Shown: positions 8,430 through 16,347, counted from the first letter of the stretch. The stretch: DNA of 64,000 nucleotides from Candidatus Saccharimonadota bacterium (GCA_017437945.1 JAFRWP010000004.1:1-64000), one strand, 5' to 3'. The notes: generated by a model not told the origin, from the letters alone. Made by a program: numbers and translations.

Positions 8430-9165
8430 TAGTTTCAAACTGAAAATCTCTGGCAAAATCGGAGATTTTTTGATGTTGCGAGCGATCCGCCTCAAGGACA
8501 AGATAGCCACCGGGGTTAAGATGGTCCTGCGCCTGTTCGATAAGGGTTTTAATGAGGGCGAGGCCATGATCATTGGCGTAAAGGGCGGTTTCAGGCTCGA
8601 AGGCGAGTTCGGGGCTGAGCCAGTCCCATTCCCTGTCGACATACGGCAGATTGGCGACGATTAGGTCGTATTTACCGACATTCTGCAAGAGGTCAGAGAC
8701 AAAGAAATTCACCTTGGCGCCGAGAAACTGCGCATTGAGGCGGGCGACGTGGAGGGCATTTTCAGAGATATCAACGGCGTCAATTTCCGAATCTGGAAGC
8801 TCGAAAGAAAGGGTAGTCGCAATGCAGCCACTACCGGTGCCGACATCGAGAATTTTGGCCGGTTTAATGGTCTTAATGACATCTATCAGAGCCTCGGTTT
8901 CGGGGCGCGGGATAAGTGTGTCTCTAGTGACTTTGAAATTGCGGCCATAAAACTCCTTACGGCCGGTGATATAGGCGAAAGGTTCGTGATTTTGGCGGCG
9001 TTTGAGGAAAGAATCAGCCTGATCTTGCTCCTCTTGATTAATCTTGTAATCTGGATGGGCGTGCAAAAAAGTGCGCGGAACGCGCAAAACATAGGCCAAG
9101 ATAAGCTCAGCGTCGAGGCGATCGGTTTTTTTCTTGGCGGCCTTAAGCCATGAGCTCACGTTCAT
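8365..9165 (-). CDS. prmC: Peptide chain release factor N5-glutamine methyltransferase
   Basis: PrmC/HemK transfers a methyl group from S-adenosylmethionine to the glutamine of the GGQ motif in release factors, in the cytosol. The N-terminal helical domain carries the family's [10 protein letters not shown] element. The Rossmann domain carries DVGTGSG for SAM binding. The catalytic tetrapeptide reads NLPY (about residues 172-175) instead of the usual NPPY, replacing one proline that contacts the substrate glutamine. I chose the ATG at 9165 (266 aa), which overlaps the end of prfA; a TTG at 9183 is possible. The prfA-prmC order is the widespread arrangement of enzyme behind its substrate. Confidence 0.9.
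   Translation of the reverse strand: MNVSSWLKAAKKKTDRLDAELILAYVLRVPRTFLHAHPDYKINQEEQDQADSFLKRRQNHEPFAYITGRKEFYGRNFKVTRDTLIPRPETEALIDVIKTIKPAKILDVGTGSGCIATTLSFELPDSEIDAVDISENALHVARLNAQFLGAKVNFFVSDLLQNVGKYDLIVANLPYVDREWDWLSPELAFEPETALYANDHGLALIKTLIEQAQDHLNPGGYLVLEADRSQHQKISDFARDFQFETINDAQKSDLSVVLVSKNQSAH
8443..8471 (+). terminator. Terminator of the Gly/Ser-rich gene, inside prmC
   Basis: An 8-bp stem (8443-8450 with 8462-8469) ends in a six-T run on the plus strand. It starts 14 nt past the stop at 8429 and is encoded within the 3' part of the opposite-strand prmC. Confidence 0.75.
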
Positions 9166-10165
9166 GAGCTTGAAGTGCCTCAATTATATCTTCGATATCG
9201 CCGTTCATAGCGGCGGTAATATTGCTGCGGTTGTAATGGATACGGTGGTCGGTAATGCGGTCTTGCGGGAAATTATAGGTACGAATCTTTTCGGAACGGT
9301 CACCGGTACCGATGAGAGATTTGCGTGCATCAGAGGCGTTAGCGCGATCTTCGGCAATTTTGCGCTCGAGGAGGCGGCTTCTGAGGACGTTCATAGCTTT
9401 GATACGGTTTTGCTGCTGGGAGCGCTCATCTTGCATGGCTACCATAATACCGGTTGGAATGTGAGTGATACGAACAGCGGAGTCGGTTGTATTGACGCCC
9501 TGGCCGCCGTGACCGCCGGAGCGATAGATATCAATGCGGAGATCTTCGGGGTTGATTTCAATATCGTGCTCTTCGGCCTCTGGGAGGACAGCAACAGTGG
9601 CGGTGCTGGTATGAATACGGCCCTGGCTTTCGGTAACCGGGATGCGCTGGACACGATGGACACCACCTTCGAATTTGAGCTTTCCGTAAGGTTGATCGCC
9701 ACTAACGCGGAAAATTACCTCTTTGTAGCCACCGGCATCATTAACGGATTCGGATTGGAGTTCAACTTTGAGGCCATGAGTTTCGGCGTATCTTAGATAC
9801 ATGCGATAGAGGTCGCCAGCAAAGAGAGAGGCCTCATCGCCACCGGCGCCGGCGCGGATTTCGATGATAGCGGCTTTGTCGTCGTTTGGATCTTTCGGAA
9901 TAAGCATCTCGGCGAGTTTAGCTTCAGTTTCCTGGAGTTCTTGCTCGAGGTCAGGCTTCATTTCAGCGAGTTCAGGATCACTATCGGCTTCTTGGATATC
10001 GGATTCAAGCTGAACTTTCTTTTTGCCAAGAGCAATTAGCTCATCTATCTCTTGAAGACGGCGGTTTTTGGCAGGAAAATCTGGGTCAGCGTAAGCGTTT
10101 GGCTGGCTCAAAAAGTCAGTAATTTGCTGTTTTTCGGTTTCTAGGGCATCAAAATCTAAGTTCAT
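9143..10165 (-). CDS. prfA: Peptide chain release factor 1
   Basis: RF1 recognises UAA and UAG in the ribosomal A site and triggers peptide release. The 340-aa protein has normal family length. The codon-reading tripeptide is PVT (176-178) and the catalytic motif is GGQ (220-222) in [10 protein letters not shown]. An N-terminal coiled-coil domain precedes them. It overlaps prmC downstream. A TATAAT hexamer ends 7 nt before the ATG and there is no SD, so the mRNA should be leaderless. A structured intergenic element lies just upstream at 10188-10303. Confidence 0.97.
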   Translation of the reverse strand: MNLDFDALETEKQQITDFLSQPNAYADPDFPAKNRRLQEIDELIALGKKKVQLESDIQEADSDPELAEMKPDLEQELQETEAKLAEMLIPKDPNDDKAAIIEIRAGAGGDEASLFAGDLYRMYLRYAETHGLKVELQSESVNDAGGYKEVIFRVSGDQPYGKLKFEGGVHRVQRIPVTESQGRIHTSTATVAVLPEAEEHDIEINPEDLRIDIYRSGGHGGQGVNTTDSAVRITHIPTGIMVAMQDERSQQQNRIKAMNVLRSRLLERKIAEDRANASDARKSLIGTGDRSEKIRTYNFPQDRITDHRIHYNRSNITAAMNGDIEDIIEALQAHERELMA

Positions 10166-10172
10166 CAGAGAT

Positions 10173-10178
10173 ATTATA
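10173..10178 (-). promoter_or_regulatory. -10 box of leaderless prfA
   Basis: TATAAT ends 7 nt before the prfA ATG with no SD in between. The predicted transcript starts at about the first base of the coding sequence. Confidence 0.6.
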
Positions 10179-10187
10179 ACATCAAAC

Positions 10188-10303
10188 AGCTTCTCTGGCC
10201 ATACTGGGAGAGTACGTCGTCCGGTCGGCCCGTCTTTACGGGCGACGGCGACTCGTACTCGGCAGCAACCTCCGTAAGCTCTCCCACCATAGTCAGAGAA
10301 GCT
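10188..10303. ncRNA. Candidate structured RNA of about 116 nt between prfA and a glucosyltransferase gene
   Basis: A perfect 10-bp outer stem (10188-10197 with 10294-10303) encloses a 7-bp stem (10206-10212 with 10279-10285). Inside is a GCCCGT/ACGGGC hairpin on a longer imperfect stem, with a one-sided internal loop of about 20 nt. A -10-like hexamer lies 10 nt outside each end (TAAAAT at 10314-10319 for minus, TATTAT at 10172-10177 for plus), the same spacing as at tRNA-Pro here, so the strand is uncertain. It lacks the conserved SRP-RNA tip and is too short for 6S RNA. Family unknown. Confidence 0.5.
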
Positions 10304-10311
10304 ATTTGGGG

Positions 10312-11754
10312 TTATTTTATCTCGATGCAGATTAGAGAGTCGTTTTCGGAGATGCGTGCGTAGTAGTTTTCGGATTTCATTTCAAACGCGGAACAGTCAT
10401 AAGGTTCGTCTAAGAGGCCAGTATAGTCATAATTGAGATCGTAATCGACATGGAGCGACCAGGAGCCCCAGGTGAAGCTACTGAGGCCAGTTTGGTGGGC
10501 GTCGATAATATCGCGCGTAATCGGATAGAGGCTAGCAAGGTGTTGGTTTTGCTCGGCTAGGCCGATATCACCCTGAATTTGGAGCTTTTTGCCAGCGAGC
10601 TCTTCCCTGGAAGGATAAAGATTACCGAGATGGATGGCTAGCTCAGAATTACGGAAAGCAGCATAATCATGTTGATAGCGCAGGCCATTTCCGAGCGCAA
10701 AAGCATAGACTACGAACAGATGGACAAGAATATAGGCCGGGATAGCAAAATAGCGCTGTTTGCCCCGTAAAGTAAGGAGAGCAACAATAGCAAAAGCGAC
10801 ACCGATACCGATCAGCGAGCGGGGATTATATGGTGCATCCGCCAGTGCCAAATAGATGCCGTAAGAGAGCGGAATAGAGACAGCAGCAAACGCTACAGCT
10901 GCTAAAGCCTCGAGGACGCGATGGGCACCTTTGCGCTTAGAATTGAGGACGATTGAGGCGATAAAAGCGATTAGCATACAAGCGAGGAGGATTAACCAGT
11001 TGCGACCAAAAGAGGTAAATATCTGTACGAATACTTGACCAGCATTGCGGAAAACGCCAGGAATGAAGTCGCCAAAAGACCACATTGCGAGAGAGCGATA
11101 GCCTTCTGGCTCTGGCAGGATGAATTTAAAGACGATTAGCGCCGCGAGGAAGCTAGCGAGACCAAAAATTACACGCCGCCAGTCAAACGACTTTTTATTG
11201 AGGTAATCGCGGAAGCCAAGAGCGAGTAACAGGAGCAGATAAACCCCCGTAAAGGCCTGATATGACGTGAGGGCAACCATTAAACAGATAAACGAAGTGA
11301 TGGCAAAGTCCCAGCGCCGCTTGAATTTGATGGCGAATGGCAAAATACAGGCAAGGAGCGCGAGTGCCATACAAGGAGCGTCGAATTTATAGAGCCAGAG
11401 GCTGAGCGTAAAAGGGGTTAAACCGGCGAGAGTTACAACGATAAGATGAGAGAGTTTCTTTTTGTTGCCGAATAATTCCACCAGGATAAGGCTAGAAATC
11501 GTAAGTAGGACCATGGCAAGTATTTGCCCGAGCGGCGAAATATCTACTAGACTAAAACGCATCTGTACCAAGAGAAAAGACAGGAGAGATGAGGAATAGC
11601 GGTTAAAATCCGAGGTCCAGCCTTTACCAGTGATGGCGCGACCAGCGTCGTCGGCATAAGAGATGCTAGCAAACCAAATGGCAAGCATAGCAAAGCAGTA
11701 AATACCGAAAATGACCAGGAAAGGTTTGAGATACACACGCCACTTTTTACTCAT
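10312..11754 (-). CDS. GtrII-like multipass glucosyltransferase
   Basis: This 480-aa membrane protein has about 10-11 transmembrane helices. An early DDAGR motif (about residues 35-39) follows the first helix, and a [10 protein letters not shown] segment comes next. This matches the GtrII/GT-C style family, which transfers glucose from a polyprenyl-phosphate donor to surface glycans. The C-terminal soluble portion (about 395-480) is extracytoplasmic. In this organism it probably decorates a cell-surface polysaccharide, which is inference. A TATAAT hexamer ends 9 nt before the ATG with no SD, suggesting a nearly leaderless mRNA. The intergenic RNA candidate follows its stop directly. Confidence 0.7.
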   Translation of the reverse strand: MSKKWRVYLKPFLVIFGIYCFAMLAIWFASISYADDAGRAITGKGWTSDFNRYSSSLLSFLLVQMRFSLVDISPLGQILAMVLLTISSLILVELFGNKKKLSHLIVVTLAGLTPFTLSLWLYKFDAPCMALALLACILPFAIKFKRRWDFAITSFICLMVALTSYQAFTGVYLLLLLALGFRDYLNKKSFDWRRVIFGLASFLAALIVFKFILPEPEGYRSLAMWSFGDFIPGVFRNAGQVFVQIFTSFGRNWLILLACMLIAFIASIVLNSKRKGAHRVLEALAAVAFAAVSIPLSYGIYLALADAPYNPRSLIGIGVAFAIVALLTLRGKQRYFAIPAYILVHLFVVYAFALGNGLRYQHDYAAFRNSELAIHLGNLYPSREELAGKKLQIQGDIGLAEQNQHLASLYPITRDIIDAHQTGLSSFTWGSWSLHVDYDLNYDYTGLLDEPYDCSAFEMKSENYYARISENDSLICIEIK

Positions 11755-11763
11755 TACAGATTG

Positions 11764-11769
11764 ATTATA
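11764..11769 (-). promoter_or_regulatory. -10 box, nearly leaderless GtrII-like gene
   Basis: TATAAT ends 9 nt before the ATG at 11754 and no SD is visible. It is immediately downstream of the terminator of the preceding cassette. Confidence 0.5.
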
Positions 11770-11771
11770 AC

Positions 11772-11797
11772 AAAAACGCCCCGCGAGGGGGCGGGGC
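11772..11797 (-). terminator. Terminator of the two-gene 4-TM cassette
   Basis: A 7-bp GC stem (11778-11784 with 11791-11797) is followed on the minus strand by TTTTTG. It abuts the stop codon of the 130-aa gene. Confidence 0.85.
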
Positions 11798-12190
11798 TTA
11801 GTGTCTGCGATGGATCGTCACCTGAAAGCTCACGGTGAGCATAGCGATAACAATCGATATCAACAGAGAGACGAAGGGGTCGCTACAACAGAAGCCATTT
11901 ACGAGCTGGTTCATGAGGTAAATGACCAGCATGCCTACAAACAGTGATGCAACGAAAGTGATTGCTGTGGCAGTCCGAACAGCGACGATACTACAGCAAA
12001 TCAGAAAAACGAGCAGCAGCACCATTGTGGCGAGGATGAAATACAGTGCTCCCGAGACAATCAGAGACCCGACATCGAGAACTTTTACGTCGTCAGGAAA
12101 CACGACAGTACTCAGCCAGATTACTCCGATGATGATCGGAAGAGGCAAGAGACTGCGCCACTCGAGGCGCATCTTCGGTCGCCGCATCAT
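11798..12190 (-). CDS. Orphan four-helix membrane protein
   Basis: This 130-aa protein has a short basic N-terminus (MMRRPKMR), then four predicted transmembrane helices, and ends in a basic IHRRH tail. No family is recognised. It follows the 125-aa gene by 9 nt and has the same four-helix topology, so the two may be distant paralogues or form a hetero-oligomer. A GGGGGG purine tract precedes the ATG pair at the start. It lies in a cassette with one strong promoter and one terminator. Confidence 0.6.
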   Translation of the reverse strand: MMRRPKMRLEWRSLLPLPIIIGVIWLSTVVFPDDVKVLDVGSLIVSGALYFILATMVLLLVFLICCSIVAVRTATAITFVASLFVGMLVIYLMNQLVNGFCCSDPFVSLLISIVIAMLTVSFQVTIHRRH

Positions 12191-12199
12191 TTGCCCCCC

Positions 12200-12577
12200 T
12201 TATCGTTCTTGGATAAATGCGCCTGTCATATACAGGAGCTCGCAAATGACCGAGATGCAAATCGGGATCAAAAGACTGGATACCCAAAATCCGCTAAACA
12301 CAATGCTGAGTAGGCAGAGTGCCAGCGCGCCGGGGATGAAGTCGAGGATCATGAAGCTGATAAAACCGGTCGTGGAGATAGTGAAATCCTTGCTGATGAT
12401 GGCAAAGTGACTGACTGCGGAATTGAACGGCAGATAGACTACCATGTAGGCGAATACTCCTAGCAATACCGCGCCGATGTTTGCGAAGTGGTAGACCTGC
12501 GGGAGCAGGAGTGACCCCAGCCAAAGGACAGCAAATACGATTGCTGCGTGGATACTATGCCTGATGTTGGCATTCAT
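12200..12577 (-). CDS. Orphan four-helix membrane protein
   Basis: This 125-aa hydrophobic protein has four predicted transmembrane helices with short loops. The central loop contains a polar FAIISKDFTIS segment. It is not recognised beyond topology. The start at 12577 has an excellent AGGAGGG SD. It leads the cassette, with a consensus promoter 46 nt upstream and the 130-aa gene 9 nt downstream. Expression independent of the neighbouring core genes is implied. Confidence 0.65.
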   Translation of the reverse strand: MNANIRHSIHAAIVFAVLWLGSLLLPQVYHFANIGAVLLGVFAYMVVYLPFNSAVSHFAIISKDFTISTTGFISFMILDFIPGALALCLLSIVFSGFWVSSLLIPICISVICELLYMTGAFIQER

Positions 12578-12622
12578 AGTACTTCCCTCCTATGCTTCTG
12601 TTTTTTAAGGAACCATTCTATT

Positions 12623-12651
12623 ATTATACCACAGATGGCGCCAATAGTCAA
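12623..12651 (-). promoter_or_regulatory. Near-consensus promoter of the 4-TM cassette
   Basis: TTGACT (12646-12651), a 17-bp spacer and TATAAT (12623-12628) on the minus strand. Confidence 0.8.
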
Positions 12652-12663
12652 TTTTGGGCAAGC

Positions 12664-12693
12664 AATAAAAAGCCGCCCTTTTTGAGAGGGCGG
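12664..12693 (-). terminator. Terminator of the 465-aa orphan
   Basis: CCGCCC (12673-12678) pairs with GGGCGG (12688-12693), with CTTTTT following on the minus strand. It lies 13 nt past the stop at 12706. Confidence 0.8.
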
Positions 12694-12705
12694 ACAAGTG
12701 GCAGA

Positions 12706-14103
12706 TTATCTTTCAACGTTGAATGCTTTTATTTCGATGCGAGTATCGTTTTCGAGCTGCATGAGCACAGAAAGAATCTCGCTGACGGTGCCGGCAACTT
12801 TGATGATTCCAATTGCAGGCCCGTTGGATTTTGTGCGGGGCTTCGTGGCGGCGTCTGAAACAGTGGCTTTTTGCCCCGGAGACGTCTCCGCCGCTTCAAT
12901 TGTTTTTGGCTGGTTCAAATCACTTTGGGGCACCTCGGGAGGCGCAGTCTCGTGATGTGGCATAACGGGAGTAACGGGCTCAGGCTGAGGCTGAGGATTT
13001 GCTGCGCAAGGCGCCTCGGCTTTAGAAGAAGAGGCTTCTTCGGCAGCCGGTTCAGAAACTGCCCCTCCGTGGTCTGATTCGGGCCCTCCTTTCTTCGCAA
13101 AGGCTTCAAGTATGCCTTCGATGGAACCCTCTTGCTCGAGATATTCCATCCAGTCGCCATTTGTCCAGGCTACGAAGGCTGCACGTTCAATGATTGAGTC
13201 GTTATTGACGCGAAAACCCTTACCACGGCGAACGCCGGAATTGCGAATGGCGCTCTGCACAGTAACAGTGCTGACTCCTTCCCCGAATAGATAATGGACC
13301 AGCATATTCGCGGGCACGTTCGGATAATACCGAATCAGATCAAAGAAGTATTTATGCGTTTTTTTGGCCTCTTTGAAATTATGGATGGGGGAAATTGGAC
13401 ATTCTGCGGCAATTGTTTTAATTGCGCGTTCAAGGTCGGCAAAAGTTTTGATCTCCATCCGGAGAGGGGCCGGCCTTATTTCTTTGGGGCGGAGACTCTC
13501 AGCCTGCTCGACGTCTGGCTGTTTGTTTTCTAGCAATATGTCGTCAGCATGATCGTTTCGAGACTGATTGTTGCTGGGCTGCGCGCCCTGTTCAACTTTG
13601 GACTGCTCGGCCTGAAGAGAGTTAATCTCAGGCTGTTCAGTCTTAGATGAACCTTTCGACTGCGAAGTTTTTTGGAAATGGCTATTTCTGCGATCAGCCT
13701 GCTCAGCCTTAAGCAGAGATTCAAGGGCTTTCTTACAGTTTTTGACATAGCCGATTTTGTGGAGTTCGACGATAAGTTTGCTAACATCAATCTGGTAGCT
13801 GCTCGGGTCTTCGCCGAGATATTCCCTCTGTAGCGACTCGGCATATTGACGGTTTTCTTCCGACTGACCCTCATTAACATTCATGTTAACACCAGCCTCA
13901 GAGAGTAAGTGCTTGACACGAGCGTCTTCGGGAGAATTACCGATAGCAACGTTGATCTGTTGATAACTGCAAAGTCCGATCAGTCGGAAAAAAATCATCA
14001 TTTCCTGCCTAACATCGGGGCGATCATTACATAGCACCGCATAGGTCGGAAAGTTAAAGTAGGTGACATTACCAACCGTGGTAGAAAACTCGGTGGTCTT
14101 CAT
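12706..14103 (-). CDS. Orphan cytosolic protein with two low-complexity linkers
   Basis: This 465-aa protein has no recognised domain. A conserved-looking N-terminal region (about 1-125) is followed by a Gln/Ser/Glu-rich linker (to about 215). A second globular block of about 100 residues (about 215-320) has an aromatic-rich helix pattern around HKYFFDLIRYYPN. An Ala/Pro/Glu-rich linker then leads to a short C-terminal beta-alpha segment. No signal peptide or membrane helix is visible. The ATG at 14103 is chosen because AAAGGAAGGG precedes it; an ATG at 14121 lacks an SD. A weak TTGCCC-N17-TAATCT promoter may lie about 65 nt upstream. It ends in a clear terminator. Confidence 0.6.
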   Translation of the reverse strand: MKTTEFSTTVGNVTYFNFPTYAVLCNDRPDVRQEMMIFFRLIGLCSYQQINVAIGNSPEDARVKHLLSEAGVNMNVNEGQSEENRQYAESLQREYLGEDPSSYQIDVSKLIVELHKIGYVKNCKKALESLLKAEQADRRNSHFQKTSQSKGSSKTEQPEINSLQAEQSKVEQGAQPSNNQSRNDHADDILLENKQPDVEQAESLRPKEIRPAPLRMEIKTFADLERAIKTIAAECPISPIHNFKEAKKTHKYFFDLIRYYPNVPANMLVHYLFGEGVSTVTVQSAIRNSGVRRGKGFRVNNDSIIERAAFVAWTNGDWMEYLEQEGSIEGILEAFAKKGGPESDHGGAVSEPAAEEASSSKAEAPCAANPQPQPEPVTPVMPHHETAPPEVPQSDLNQPKTIEAAETSPGQKATVSDAATKPRTKSNGPAIGIIKVAGTVSEILSVLMQLENDTRIEIKAFNVER

Positions 14104-14271
14104 CCTGACCCTTCCTTTCATAAAAAATAATCTGTCTGCAAATGTTCGCGACTACTCCGTTTAGTAATCGATGTGGAAAGATTACCATAATCCCTTAACT
14201 TGGGCAAGCTGAAACGGTTTATGCACCCCAGGTGCTGACGGAGGCGATGTCTTGTGCTAAAATAGCGCTAT

Positions 14272-14348
14272 GGATCTTTAGCTCAGTTGGCTAGAGCGTA
14301 CGATTCACATTCGTAAGGTCACTGGTTCGAGCCCAGTAAGATCCACCA
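14272..14348 (+). tRNA. tRNA-Val (anticodon CAC)
   Basis: A full cloverleaf is visible. The acceptor GGATCTT pairs with AAGATCC, the anticodon loop is TTCACAT on a TACGA/TCGTA stem, the T arm is ACTGG-TTCGAGC-CCAGT, and CCA is encoded. A TAAAAT -10 lies 8 nt upstream of the mature 5' end. Its last 18 bases are duplicated at 16137-16154. Confidence 0.95.
14331..14348 (+). repeat. att-like direct repeat, left copy (tRNA-Val 3' end)
   Basis: GCCCAGTAAGATCCACCA forms the 3' end of tRNA-Val and recurs exactly, in the same orientation, 1.8 kb downstream at 16137-16154. Confidence 0.85.
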
Positions 14349-14404
14349 AAAAGTCCTTACTCGAACCCTTGTCTAAAAGCAAGGCGTTGGGCGAGGACTT
14401 TTTT
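14349..14404 (+). terminator. tRNA-Val terminator
   Basis: AAGTCCT (14351-14357) pairs with AGGACTT (14394-14400), followed by TTTT. An internal CCTTG/CAAGG hairpin makes this a long two-tier stem. Confidence 0.75.
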
Positions 14405-14702
14405 CATTATTTTCTGAAGTCCGGTCGTTGGGGTGTTCGCGTGAATCAACACGGGCGTTTTTGCCGCAATGTTCCGGGGTCCTTTTCCTTTTTTGGGAAA
14501 CGAGGATTACCGCTTTTCGCGTAATCTTTCCCTTTACGCAGTGGGCTATGGTTTAGAATGCACGCGATAAATGAAGCCCAACAGTAACTCTGTCGAGCTA
14601 GATTTTTTATCTGTTAGTCGGTATAATGGCCGTAGTATTACCCCAAATTGAATTTGCGGCTCTCGAGAAGCAAATAGTATCACAAAAAAAGGCTGTGGAA
14701 TA
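14405..14702 (+). other. Gene-free stretch upstream of the zinc-ribbon nuclease gene
   Basis: No gene is seen in these 298 bases. They hold a two-tier hairpin at about 14496-14534 (GGGAAA with TTTCCC outside, GATTAC with GTAATC inside). A TATAAT hexamer at 14622-14627 may be the -10 of the downstream gene, giving a leader of about 70 nt. Confidence 0.4.
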
Positions 14703-15950
14703 ATGGCAAAAACGCATGATGATTTTGTTAAAGAATTATCGATGATCAATCCAGAAATTGAAGTCATAGGAAAATACACGCGAGCAGTTGATCGCATCGA
14801 AGTTAAATGCAAAAAATGTGGCAAGGTCTGGAATCCTGTAGCATATTCATTGACTTCTGGAAAGTCATGTCCACACTGCAGCGCAATAAGAGGTTCTCAA
14901 AAAAATACCGGAATTACCGGGGCGAAAACGGATAAGCAATTTCGCGATGAATTAAGAAAACTACATCCCGATATTGAACCTCTGGACTCATATACTAGCA
15001 ATAAAGATTCTATAAGATTTGCATGCCAAAGATGTGGTCATGAATGGAGCGCAAAACCGTATTCCTTGCTGCAAGGACACGGTTGTCCAAGATGCGCCAA
15101 ATCGGGCACAAGTTTTATGGAACAATTCATTTTGCTAAGTTTTCAAAAAGCTATCGGTAAAGATAATGTTTTATCCAGAGACAAATCCTTGATTGGAATG
15201 GAACTAGATATCTATATTCCAGACTTACATATCGCCATAGAGCCTGGAAACTGGTTCCTTCATAGAAAATCAATAAAACGTGACCGTAGAAAAAGAGAAC
15301 TCTGCAGTCAGAAACAAGTGGATTTAATCACAATCTATGACAAGTATCCCATCGCCGAAGAGCCCCCATTCGATACAGATTGCATTACATTCTCCGATGA
15401 CTACAATAAAGCAGACCATTCTAATATCAAAAATCTGGTTAGGCAACTTTTTGCAAGAACAAATATAGAGTGTTTCTTTTCTGATGACGAATGGAGTGAA
15501 ATCGAGAATGAAGCCTATGATAATGCCTTATCAAAAACGCATGATAACTATGTTGCGGAACTAAAAGAAATCTCTCCAACTATTCAGGTGATTGGACAAT
15601 ATCAGAATGCTAATAAGCGGCTCTTAGTAAAATGCATGACATGTGGATATAAATGGAATGCAGTTCCGGCAAATCTGCTAAGTGGAGATGGGTGTAGAAA
15701 ATGTGGCTCAATGATCGCACATGAAAAGTTTTTAAAAACACAGGAAGATTTCGTCAAAGAAGTCGAAATAGTCAATCCGACAGTAGAGGTGATCGGCAAT
15801 TATACTGGTCGCCATAGCCCTATTAAAGCTAGATGCAAAATATGTGGTTTCATCTGGGAACCGCGTGCAAGTAGTCTGCTTAGGGGATCAAGCCACAAAG
15901 GATCTATCACTATGCATAAAAACTTAAGATTGCATAATAGTTCGACTTAA
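14703..15950 (+). CDS. Zinc-ribbon repeat protein with a Vsr-like nuclease core
   Basis: This 415-aa protein contains four units of the type KTHDDFVKE, V-I-G-Y, CKKCG-W, L-CPHC. They lie at about residues 1-60, 75-135, 270-335 and 340-400, and match the DUF4379-like probable zinc-ribbon or treble-clef family. Between units 2 and 4 is a region with MELDIYIPDL followed by IAIEPG, resembling the D...E core of Vsr/PD-(D/E)xK endonucleases. A DNA-targeting nuclease is therefore plausible. The last unit has lost its second Cys pair and ends in an atypical tail, so the 3' end may be eroded. No clear SD precedes the ATG. It is AT-richer than its neighbours and lies inside the att-like repeats, consistent with transfer. 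Confidence 0.65.
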   Translation: MAKTHDDFVKELSMINPEIEVIGKYTRAVDRIEVKCKKCGKVWNPVAYSLTSGKSCPHCSAIRGSQKNTGITGAKTDKQFRDELRKLHPDIEPLDSYTSNKDSIRFACQRCGHEWSAKPYSLLQGHGCPRCAKSGTSFMEQFILLSFQKAIGKDNVLSRDKSLIGMELDIYIPDLHIAIEPGNWFLHRKSIKRDRRKRELCSQKQVDLITIYDKYPIAEEPPFDTDCITFSDDYNKADHSNIKNLVRQLFARTNIECFFSDDEWSEIENEAYDNALSKTHDNYVAELKEISPTIQVIGQYQNANKRLLVKCMTCGYKWNAVPANLLSGDGCRKCGSMIAHEKFLKTQEDFVKEVEIVNPTVEVIGNYTGRHSPIKARCKICGFIWEPRASSLLRGSSHKGSITMHKNLRLHNSST

Positions 15951-15968
15951 GTCCCGATAGTCCCACCA

Positions 15969-16010
15969 TTACCAAGAAAAAAATGCCCGTAGGGTATTTT
16001 TTATTGGTAA
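15969..16010 (+). terminator. Terminator of the zinc-ribbon nuclease gene
   Basis: The outer stem is TTACCAA/TTGGTAA. The inner stem AAAAAATGCCC/GGGTATTTTTT has a GTA loop and a T run. Confidence 0.75.
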
Positions 16011-16020
16011 TCTTTGTGAG

Positions 16021-16136
16021 GATTACTGGGCGAGAACCAGAGGTTCGCGCGAGCAAGCTTCCGAGCGAAGCAAAAATGCTTGCATTTTTATTACCGAGGA
16101 AGCGTAGTGAAGCAAGGCTTTCGCCAGAAAGCCGCT
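16021..16136 (+). repeat. Multi-hairpin right end of the tRNA-associated element
   Basis: TTACTGGGC at 16023-16031 is the inverse of GCCCAGTAA inside the right att-like copy (16137-16145). Together they could close one large stem. Within it are the hairpins GAACC/GGTTC, AAAAATGC/GCATTTTT (16072-16089) and GGCTTTC/GAAAGCC (16116-16133). No protein is encoded. Confidence 0.55.
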
Positions 16137-16154
16137 GCCCAGTAAGATCCACCA
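16137..16154 (+). repeat. att-like direct repeat, right copy
   Basis: Exact 18-bp copy of the tRNA-Val 3' end including CCA. The bases on both sides differ from those at the left copy, which sets the repeat boundaries. Confidence 0.85.
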
Positions 16155-16165
16155 TACTTCATTTT

Positions 16166-16187
16166 GGCCTTCTTTGAGGCCTTTTTT
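16166..16187 (+). terminator. Terminator beyond the right att-like copy
   Basis: GGCCT/AGGCC stem (16166-16170 with 16077+100, that is 16177-16181) followed by six Ts. It may be the original tRNA-Val terminator, displaced by the insertion. Confidence 0.55.
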
Positions 16188-16235
16188 AATCTGTTCCGGA
16201 GCGGTTCGACCCGAAAGCTTCAGTTTTGCGCCCAA

Positions 16236-16335
16236 TCACTTAATTACGGTTCTTTTGCGTCCCCAATCATCTGAACCGAAGTCTTCTTTAGCGTAACGAG
16301 CAAACATAAAAGCGTCATTAGCGACGTTTTTTCAT
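16236..16335 (-). pseudogene. Possible short leaderless ORF split by an A6 run
   Basis: An ATG at 16335-16333 follows TATAAT by exactly 6 nt, like the leaderless genes here. The zero frame stops after five codons. Dropping one A from the AAAAAA run directly after the ATG opens a 32-residue frame to a TGA at 16236. That frame encodes a natural-looking hydrophilic peptide beginning MKNVANDAFMFARYAK. It could be a decayed gene, a slippage-dependent small protein, a sequencing error in a homopolymer, or chance. Confidence 0.35.
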
Positions 16336-16341
16336 ATTGTT

Positions 16342-16347
16342 ATTATA
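16342..16347 (-). promoter_or_regulatory. -10 box in front of the short split ORF
   Basis: TATAAT ends 6 nt before the ATG at 16335. Plus-strand stem CACCGG/CCGGTG (16358-16374) with a following T run lies just upstream. No other gene uses this hexamer. Confidence 0.4.

Larger units (their letters stand above)
14331..16154 (+). mobile_element. Putative non-autonomous element inserted at tRNA-Val
   Basis: An 18-bp direct repeat of the tRNA 3' end flanks 1.8 kb. The segment carries one zinc-ribbon nuclease gene, its terminator and a structured right end. Integration at a tRNA 3' end with duplication is the hallmark of tyrosine-recombinase elements. No integrase is encoded here, so the element would depend on one elsewhere or be a deletion remnant. 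Confidence 0.6.

Noticed and set aside
10188-10303. SRP (4.5S) RNA
   Set aside because: The size fits, but the conserved GGAAG...AGCAGC tip is absent on both strands. The hairpin tip is a different GC stem with an AAAG or CTTT loop.
16023-16235. Minus-strand ORF running through the right att-like copy
   Set aside because: Much of it translates the tRNA duplicate and a terminator stem, so it is a chance open frame.
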